A stretch of DNA of 64,000 nucleotides, from assembly GCF_000005505.3 (NCBI RefSeq), contig NC_016132.3, forward strand, positions 18,776,501-18,840,500. The letters run 5' to 3'. The position numbers and the translations under genes were made by a program. This document shows positions 56,576-64,000 of the stretch, piece by piece. The notes under the pieces were generated by a model. That model searched no databases and was not told where the DNA came from. It saw only the letters and a list, made by a program, of their open reading frames with translations. The DNA comes from Brachypodium distachyon. Lineage: Eukaryota; Streptophyta; Magnoliopsida; Poales; Poaceae. How positions within the stretch are numbered: the stretch's first letter is position 1; every line of letters starts with the position of its first letter.

Positions 56576-58171
56576 AATATGTTAATGGACTTACAGCTGG
56601 AGAGTTACCTGCTGAATTGTGTGAGCAATTCAAGGACCTCAGATTGGAGTTAGTTCAAGAAGGTTACTTAGCCAACATGGAAGTACAACCCACTCTACTG
56701 GACAGAATTAGAGAAGCCCAGAAAGAAGACTCAGAAATAAGAACGATAAAGGATAATATGGCTGTTGAGAAAGCAAAAGGATTCGTTGAGGATGATCAAG
56801 GTACCGTATGGTTTGAGAAGCGTATTTGTGTACCACAAGACCCCGGGATCAGAAAGCTAATACTTCAGGAAGCTCATGATTCACCGTACTCAATCCACCC
56901 CGGTAATACAAAGATGTACATGGACTTGAAAGAAAAGTTTTGGTGGACGGGATTGAAACGAGACATCGCTGAGTATATCGCTCTGTGTGATGTTTGTAGC
57001 AGAGTCAAGGCTGAACATCAGAAACCAGCTGAATTACTACGACCATTGCCAGTGCCAGACTGGAAATGGGATAAGGTAGGCATGGACTTCATCACCGGCT
57101 TACCAAGGACGAGATCAGGATATGATTCAATATGGGTAGTAGTCGACCGTTTGACCAAAGTTGCTCATTTCATACCAGTAAAGACTACCTATACAAGTGC
57201 ACAGTTGGCCAAACGATACATGTCTAGGATTGTATGCCTACATGGAGTCCCTAAAGAGATCGTTTCAGACAGAGGTACCCAATTTACCTCAAGATTTTGG
57301 GGGCAATTGCACGAGTCTCTAGGCACGAGACTAGAGTTTAGCACAGCGTTTCATCCACAGACAGATGGACAAACAGAAAGAGTGAACCAAATTCTTGAAG
57401 ATATGTTAAGAGCTTGCGCTCTGGACTATGGTTCTAGCTGGGACGAGAATCTACCATATGCAGAGTTCTCATACAACAACAGTTTCCAAGCGAGTATTGG
57501 AATGGCACCGTTCGAAGCGTTGTATGGCAAGAAGTGTAGGACACCATTGCTATGGGATGGTGTAGGAGACCGCAGTCTATTCGGACCCGACATGATAAAG
57601 GATGCTGAAGAGAAGGTCAGACTGATTCGAGACAGGCTCAAGATAGCTCAATCCAGACAAAAGAGTTATGCCATTTCCAAACGAAGGGAGGTCACCTGTA
57701 AGGTTGGTGACAGAGCGTATCTCAGAGTTTCTCCGATACGCCGAGTTAAGAGATTTGGGATTAAAGGAAAAACTAGCGCCACGCTATATTGGACCCTACA
57801 AGGTTTTAGCACGCCAAGGAGAGGTTGCTTACAAGTTGGAGTTACCTGAAAAGTTGACAAGTGTCCACGACGTATTCCATGTGTCGCAATTAAAGAAGTG
57901 CCACCCAGAAATGGCCGATACGCTACTAAGGGATACAGTTTCACTTGACAAAGTTGAGATTCAAAGCGATCTCACATATGAAGAGAAACCAACCAGGATC
58001 TTGGAAACAGCTGAAAGACATACCCGTTCCAAGACAATCAAGTTTTGCAAGGTTCAGTGGAATCATCACAGCGAAGAAGAAGCTACGTGGGAACGTGAGG
58101 ATGATCTTCGAGAAGACCACCCACACCTTTTTGCTAACCAACAGGAATCTCGAGGACGAGATTCATCTTAA
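56576..58171 (+). pseudogene. Integrase and chromodomain of the second Tekay-like element
   Basis: Zinc region HDSPYSIHPGNTKMYMDLK and then CDVCSRVK. Catalytic Asp in GMDFITGLP, Asp in IVSDRGTQFTSRF and Glu in HPQTDGQTERVNQ are all present. A frame change near 57770 separates the core from the C-terminal part (YKVLARQGEVAYKLELP). The end is a chromodomain-like segment (YEEKPTRILETAERHTRSKT, then EEATWEREDDLREDHPHLF). Chromodomains of this type direct chromoviral integration to particular chromatin. Confidence 0.9.
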
Positions 58172-58183
58172 GGGGGTTAGTTC
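58172..58183 (+). promoter_or_regulatory. Polypurine tract region before LTR C
   Basis: AAGGGGGTTAG ends a few bases before the LTR start TGTAACATCCC, the normal place and composition for the plus-strand primer. The polyprotein stop overlaps its start. Confidence 0.6.
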
Positions 58184-61100
58184 TGTAACATCCCAATTTT
58201 CAAAATTCGTCATATGCATTGCATATCATAAGCATCATGTCACCCTTGCATTTGATCACTTTCAAAACCCTAAAGTTTGCCCAGAAAACCATTTTGCAAA
58301 AAATGCTTTTATCTGATTTTGGGCTTTGATCTTGCTTTTGAGTATTTGCATTTTAACCCAATAGGGTATTGTGGTAAAAAGGGATTTAATGCATATATAA
58401 AGCTATCCCATAGATTGGCTTTTGAAAGTATTTTGAAAGATAATTTGTTTCGATAGCCTAAGAGGCCTAAAAGCCATTTTATAGGCAAATGTATTTTTAA
58501 ATATTTTATTTTGAAAAAATTCTTGTTCCAAAAGTTAGATCATATGAAAATATGATTTTACAAATTTTGTTGCATTTTATTTGGAGTGATTTGAAGCTTC
58601 GAATCAATTTTGAGGTTCAAAAACAGAAAATAGATAAAAGAAAAGGAAAAACCGGGGAAAACCGGCCGAACCGGACCGACCAGGTCAAACCGGACCGGAC
58701 CGGACCGGACCGGCTCCGCCCCGCCCGAGCCGCCCGCTCTCACTGACCGGTGGGACCCACGCGTCATCTTCAACCTCCGTCCGAGAAATCCGGCCACGCA
58801 CGCCCGCGAATTGCCCATGACTCCACCTCCGATTTCTCCGCGCTCAGGCCGTTTTCTCCAAATCCTTGCGCGTCACCCCGAAGGCCTCACTTTTCTCCTC
58901 CACTTCCCCCAAACCCCACGTTCAATTTCGCACCGGTTAGAAAGTAATTGCTCGCCGGAGTTTGTTGCTGCCACCGCCATTCTTCGCGTTTCTCCGCCGT
59001 TCCGATGAGGTTCTTCCCGCGCCACTCCCCTAGCCTCTCTCCTCTCCCCGTCCCGAACGTCGTGACGCGCTCGCCTTGGCGTTTGGCCGCCGCCGCCGCC
59101 TCCGGCCGCCGCGCCGGTCATCTTCCTCAGCGCCGGCCGCACCCTTGCCCGCGCCCGTGCACCGCGCCGCCCGCCGCCCTCCGCGCGCTGTCCGTGCCCG
59201 CGCAGCCGCCTGCGCCACCCCGCTCCGCCCGCGCGCCGCCTCCGCACAGCCCGCGCGACCCGCTGCCCCGCGCCGCCCGCCGCCGCCGTGCGCGCGCCGC
59301 CCCTGCCGCTCGCCCGCGCCGCCCCTGCCAGCGCCGCCCCGCGCCGACGCCGGCGAGCTAGCCGCCGGCCGGAACCCTAGAAACCGGCCAGTCCCGCGCT
59401 GCCACGTGGCAGGGTTTTTTATTTATTTTATTTTCGGCCGAAGTGGATAATGCACTTTTGCAGAAAAGACCCTACAACTTCAAACCTTTATATCTTTCAA
59501 ACCGTTTGTCCAAAATTTGTGTTCCGCACCTTTCTGGAATCGTCGTAACGTGTAGAATATTTTGGCACGGTTTATTTTCAGTTTTGAAGAACTTAGACAG
59601 TAGCTATTTACAGAAGGGTTGAATATGGTTCAAATTTCAAATGAATTGTTTCAAAATAGTTTTGAGCATGTTATCTTGCTGTAAAATTATTTAAAGTTGT
59701 TCTCTATCCATTAGGACCAGAGAAGAAATTATTTTGTGTATAATCATGGCATGCAAGTTAAATATTGCTCTATGTTACAAAAGCCGCACAATCTTTTGTT
59801 TTAAACCCTATCCATGTTTCTTGCATATTAATTACCACTTTGATGTTGTATAATCTGTCCAAATCTTTTGAGAGCCTTTCAAAACAGAAACAAAACTTTG
59901 TACGTTAGAAGTAACCTTTGTGTGCATCAGCATAGCATGTGCATCATGGCATGGTTTTTGTATTGAATGTTGTGTTTATTGTGTGTGTTCCTTTTATTTT
60001 AGATTGTGTGGAGTGTAATCATTGTTGTTGCGAAGAGTGCGAGAACTACCACAACCTTGGACAAGGCAAGTTCACTTTGATTATATCCCATTATTATTGT
60101 TGTTTTAAAAGACTTATGCATTAGTGTTGTTGGTAGAGATGCATTGATAGGACTATTACTCGTACCTCTATGCTAGCTATAAATCCCAGGTAGTATAGTT
60201 TACCCTCGCCATTACCTTGCTACCAAATTGCCAGCGATTGTAGTTGAATGCTAAGCTATGGTAGTATCGTGGGGGAAATAACTACATTATGATATTGTTA
60301 TGCCTTTGGCTATATGAAATGTTTTTGTTAGATGTAAGGCAAAACAACTAATTAAATGAACCATCCTGGGTGGGCTGCTTTGAGGATTTTGAGGATTAGC
60401 GGCGTCAGGTCCATTTCTATGGGTCCCTCTGAGTCGAGTTCCTGTGGATTCAGGAATGGATCGTCCATGGACGTCTCTCCCGTGGATTCGGGGAGCGCCT
60501 ACGTTGCAAATGTGGAATGCCACCTGGGGTAACTGAGACTGGACTAGTTTCCTATTTAGAAGCTTCTAGTACAACCACAATGCTATATGGGCTCTGGCGA
60601 GACAAGAGTAAGTTGTATGAACCTAGACCCGAGGAATTGTACTGAGGTAGCCGTGTAGGGGGAGCGTGATTCTCTCGTGGTTTAGGGAATTACCTCTGAA
60701 AATCTCGTAATCGATGCCGTTGCTACTCTACCCTGAGGACAGCAAGGGATTAACACGTCGGTTTCTTGTGGGGAATGTGTACAAACTCTCAAGAGCGTCA
60801 AAACTAAGTACTTAGCCGTGTCCCCGGCAACGGACAATTTGAGCAACTAGATGTGGAGCTGTAAGGAAAGTCTCACTCATTCCAACTTCTTAAATAAAAT
60901 GAATGGTTTGAACAGGGTAGGAGCACTTGAAGAATCCACTTCAATGTACTCTAGGTTAATAGGAGCATGGGTGTGTCTACCCCGTGTCCATTAGTTAACA
61001 TTATTATAACATTCCTTTGTAGTAGGGTAATTTATGTTCTGCTTCCACGCAAACAGCCTGAACTCTACCTTGCCAAATACTGCATATACTTGGTAGGTTC

Positions 61101-61488
61101 TGATATAACTCCTAGTGAATCTTGCCAATACATTCAATGTATTGACCCTAGTGGCTGCATCTTTTAATGATGCAGGAAGCTCCGACGACGAGTAAGATGT
61201 GCGTTCTACTTGTTTGGGTTACGGGCCTACATTCCAACACGCTCTCACCGTGGTGTTGATGTGCCCTTGTATCTTTCGCTTTCCGCTGCTAAACAGTTGT
61301 TTTATTTCCAGCTAACCCGTGAGGTTATGCGAGTTGTAAGTACCCTCTTATATTCTGGATGAAACGTTGTAATATTGAGACCTTTGTTCTATGATATTAC
61401 ATCTTGAAACTGTGTGTGCTAGTGAGTCGATCCAGGGACTAGCACTAAAGCACAGAGATCGAACCCTTGTATGGGGGCGGTCGCTTCA
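58184..61488 (+). repeat. LTR C (3' LTR of the truncated element)
   Basis: 3305 bases, TGTAACATCCC to GGTCGCTTCA, with the same internal plan as LTR A: AT-rich start, GC-rich block at 58660-59410, AT-rich end. Sequence divergence is much greater. An ACCGG-type pentamer repeat lies at 58688-58715. Long Arg/Pro/Ala-rich frames in 58950-59400 are compositional. Confidence 0.88.
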
Positions 61489-61489
61489 G

Positions 61490-63151
61490 AGGCACTATGT
61501 GATGGGAAAGCATTGTGAGCTGTTTACTAACCACAAGAGTCTAAAGTACATTTTCACTCAGAAGGAGTTGAATTTGAGGCAGAGAAGATGGTTAGAACTG
61601 ATAAAAGATAATGACCTGAATTTACAATACCATCCAGGCAAGGCTAATGTAGTAGCCGATGCATTGAGCCGCAAGGGCTATATAAATGGACTAACAGCTG
61701 GAGAATTACCACAAGAGTTGTGCGAACAGTTCAAAGACCTCAGACTGGAAATAGTACCGGAAGGTTATTTACCCACTTTGGAAGTGCAACCCACACTGCT
61801 AGATAAGATTAGAGAAGCATAGAAAGATGACTCAGAAATAAAGGAAATAAAAGAGAATATGCTTAACGGAAAGGCCAAAGATTTTCGTGAGGACGACCAC
61901 GGTACCATATGGTTCGGAAAACGCATTTGCGTACCGCAAGATCTGAAAATCAGAAAGTTGATTTTGCAAGAAGCCCACGATTCACCGTACTCAATCCACC
62001 CTGGAAACACAAAGATGTACATGGACCTCAAGGAAACATTTTGGTGGTCCGGATTGAAGCGTGACATAGCAGAGTTTATTGCCTTGTGTGATGTGTGCAG
62101 CAGAGTTAAGGCAGAACACCAAAAGCGAGCAGGATTGCTGAGACCATTGCCTATACCGGATTGGAAATGGGATAAAGTAGGCATGGATTTTATCATCGGG
62201 TTACCAAGGACCGGATAAGGATATGATTCCATTTGGGTAGTGGTTAACTGTTTGACCAAGGTTGCCCATTTTATACCTGTGAAGACTACTTACACTAGCG
62301 CACAGTTAGCAAAACGCTACATATCCAGAATAGTGTGTTTACACGGAGTGCCCAAAGAAATAGTTTCAGACAGAGGTACCCAATTTACCTCAAGATTTTG
62401 GGGACAACTACATGAGTCTCTAGGAACGAAACTGGAATTCAGTACAGCATTTCATCCGCAGACGGATGGACAAACCGAGAGGGTTAATCAGATCCTTGAG
62501 GATATGTTGAGAGCCTACGCTCTAGACTATGGATCCAGTTGGGATGACAATCTGCATATGCAGAATTCTCATACAACAACAGCTTCCAAGCCAGCATTGG
62601 AATGTCACAGTTTGAAGCTTTGTATGGAAGGAAGTGCCGAACACCATTGTTATGGGATGGTGTAGGAGATCGTAGTCTATTCGGCCCAGATATGATAAAG
62701 GATGCCGAAGAAAAGGTTAGACTCATCCGAGACCGGTTGAAAGTAGCCCAGTCAAGGCAGAAAAGCTACGCGGATTCTAAACGTAGGGAAGTCATCTACG
62801 AAGCCGAAGATAGAGCGTATCTCAGAGTTTCACCGATACGCGGGGTAAAGAGATTTGGTATAAAAGGAAAACTAGCACCCCGTTTCATTGGGCCTTTCAA
62901 GATCTTGTCCCGCCAAGGAGAAGTGGCTTACAAGTTGGATTTACCGGAAGCACTGTCCAATGTCCACAATGTCTTCCATGTATCGCAACTGAAGAAGTGT
63001 CACTCCGAGATGGCCGACACACCCCTGAGGGATACAATTCCACTCGAGGAAGTCCAGTTATAGAGTGACCTCACCTATGAGGAGAAACTGGTCAGGATCT
63101 TGGAAACAGCTGAGAGACAGACCCGATCCAAGACTATCAAGTTCTGCAAGA
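61490..63151 (+). pseudogene. RNase H end, integrase and partial chromodomain of the outer Tekay-like element
   Basis: It begins inside RNase H (RHYVMGKHCELFTNHKSLKY, then YHPGKANVVADALSRKGY). The integrase follows: HPGNTKMYMDLKETFWWSG, GMDFIIGLP, EIVSDRGTQFTS and HPQTDGQTERVNQ. Lesions include TAG near 61820 where Gln fits, a TAA near 62216, a 1-base loss near 62553 and TAG at 63061-63063. The chromodomain is cut off after RSKTIKFCK by a deletion joining it to LTR D. Confidence 0.88.
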
Positions 63152-64000
63152 TTCAAACTTTTACATGTGCATTGCATCCATGAGCATCATGCCACAATTG
63201 CATATTCGAATTCAAATTTTGAATCTCAAAAGTCTTTGGAAAGATTCTTTATTTCATTTTAAACCCTAGGGTTTACACCCATATGAGCTTTGGATTTTCA
63301 AACCAATAGGTTTTATGTATAAAAGGGGCTTAATGCACATATAAGCCATCCCATAATTTTTGGTTAGTTATTTGGAGTTGAAAAAGTATTTTATTTAAAT
63401 GGATATATAGCCCTAAAGGCATTTATAGGGCAAATGTATTTTTCTATATTTTATTTTGAGGGGAAAATACTCCCAAAAGTTGTATCATGGTGGAACATGA
63501 TTTTACAAATTTTCTGGGATTTATTTGGACCAATTTGGAGTTCAAAATCAAAAGTTATCAAAGAAATAGGAAAAGGGAAAAAGAAAAGAAAAAAAAGGGT
63601 GAACCGGACCGGTCCGACCGCTTGGGCCGAACCGGCCGAACCAGCCCGACCGACCGAGCCGCCCGCGCGCGCGCGCCCGAGCCACCGACAGGTGGGGCCC
63701 ACCTGTCGGGGTCGTCCCCTACCTCGGGCAAGCGCCCGAAATCGCGCCGCCGTCCCCGCGCGTGACCGCCGCGTGCCATCACCGGGATCCGCCCCTCCCG
63801 ACCTTCCCAAACCGAGCCGCTCGCGTTCTTTTAAGGCCCGCGACCCCCTCACTTCTTCCCCTCTGCTCCCCCTCGCTATCACGTCGCCAGGCCGCCCCGA
63901 TTCTTCGCCGAAGAGCTTCGCCGCCGCCGCCACTCTCGCGCCGCGCCAAACCACGCCGGTGAACCATCTTCGACGCCACCGCCCTCCCTCTCCTTCCCTC
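63152..64000 (+). repeat. 3' LTR (D) of the outer Tekay-like element, incomplete
   Basis: Near-identical to LTR A from its base 18 onward, including the TATAAAA at about 63319-63325 and the GC-rich block. The first 17 or so bases and the polypurine tract are missing at the junction with the chromodomain. It continues beyond the window. Confidence 0.92.

Larger units (their letters stand above)
56576..61488 (+). mobile_element. 5'-truncated second Tekay-like element inserted in RNase H
   Basis: It begins YVNGLTAGELP, just after where RNase H ends, contains a full integrase and chromodomain (to 58171), a polypurine tract, and its own 3' LTR (C). LTR C is clearly less similar to LTR A than LTRs B and D are. 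To its left is PDLPEE and to its right RHYVMGKH, two points about 60 residues apart in RNase H, so the fragment replaced part of that domain. No target duplication is found. Confidence 0.65.
45755..64000 (+). mobile_element. Tekay/Del-like chromovirus with nested insertions (3' end outside window)
   Basis: 5' LTR 45755-49064, initiator-Met-type primer site 49067-49078, an extra ORF, gag, protease, RT, RNase H and integrase remains, then a 3' LTR from 63152 past the window end. The 5' and 3' LTRs are almost identical over the visible 850 bases. Two insertions break it: a solo LTR (50089-53379) and a 5'-truncated related element (56576-61488). Removing both leaves one gag-pol order. Many stops and frameshifts make it inactive. 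Confidence 0.82.

Noticed and set aside
1..64000. CRISPR arrays, rRNA/tRNA genes, prophage or plasmid features
   Set aside because: Direct repeats present are LTRs, subterminal transposon motifs or tandem satellites. No tRNA cloverleaf or rRNA sequence was recognised, and gene structure is plant-nuclear.

Overview
This window is nuclear DNA of a grass (Poaceae). Both host genes are intron-split with GT-AG introns. First exons are GC-rich, and most of the remaining sequence is layered plant transposons: Tat- and Tekay/Del-type Ty3/gypsy LTR elements, CACTA, Mutator-like elements and foldback MITEs. The sequence does not identify the species. I see no rRNA, tRNA, CRISPR or bacterial-type operon.

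Layout. 1-2391: remnants of Mutator-like elements, then upstream DNA. 2392-4942: a four-exon gene for an SnRK1 (SNF1-related kinase) beta subunit, plus-strand, apparently intact. 5250-7903: intergenic, and the source of a duplication seen later. 7904-18265: a Tat-type LTR remnant split by a 9.5-kb CACTA transposon (8462-17928, target duplication TAG). The CACTA carries broken TNP2 and Transposase_24 genes and one captured glycosyltransferase exon piece. 18934-24162: a five-exon DRD1/CHR35-type SNF2 ATPase gene of the RNA-directed DNA methylation pathway. Its first intron holds a foldback element. 24752-27410: a non-autonomous CACTA-like element with a four-copy AT-rich tandem array. 27478-30632: two pseudogene copies of the 3' half of the SnRK1-beta gene, one of them hit by a 760-bp Mutator-like element with a perfect 9-bp target duplication.

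30701-41478: a complete but decayed Tat-lineage LTR retrotransposon with gag-pol on the minus strand and an extra antisense ORF on the plus strand. 41479-45754: a truncated plus-strand Tat-like element. 45755 to the window end: a Tekay/Del-like chromovirus with LTRs of about 3.3 kb. Inside it are a solo LTR (target duplication AAGAC) in an extra ORF upstream of gag, and a 5'-truncated second element in the RNase H region. Its 3' LTR runs off the window.

The two host genes have no evident operational link. One is a regulatory and scaffold subunit of the energy-sensing kinase SnRK1. The other is a chromatin remodeller that, in its family, helps Pol V silence transposons. Coding remains of nearly all the transposons carry premature stops, many explained by C-to-T or G-to-A changes, as expected of old methylated repeats. 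All family assignments rest on reading translated sequence by eye; no database search was run.
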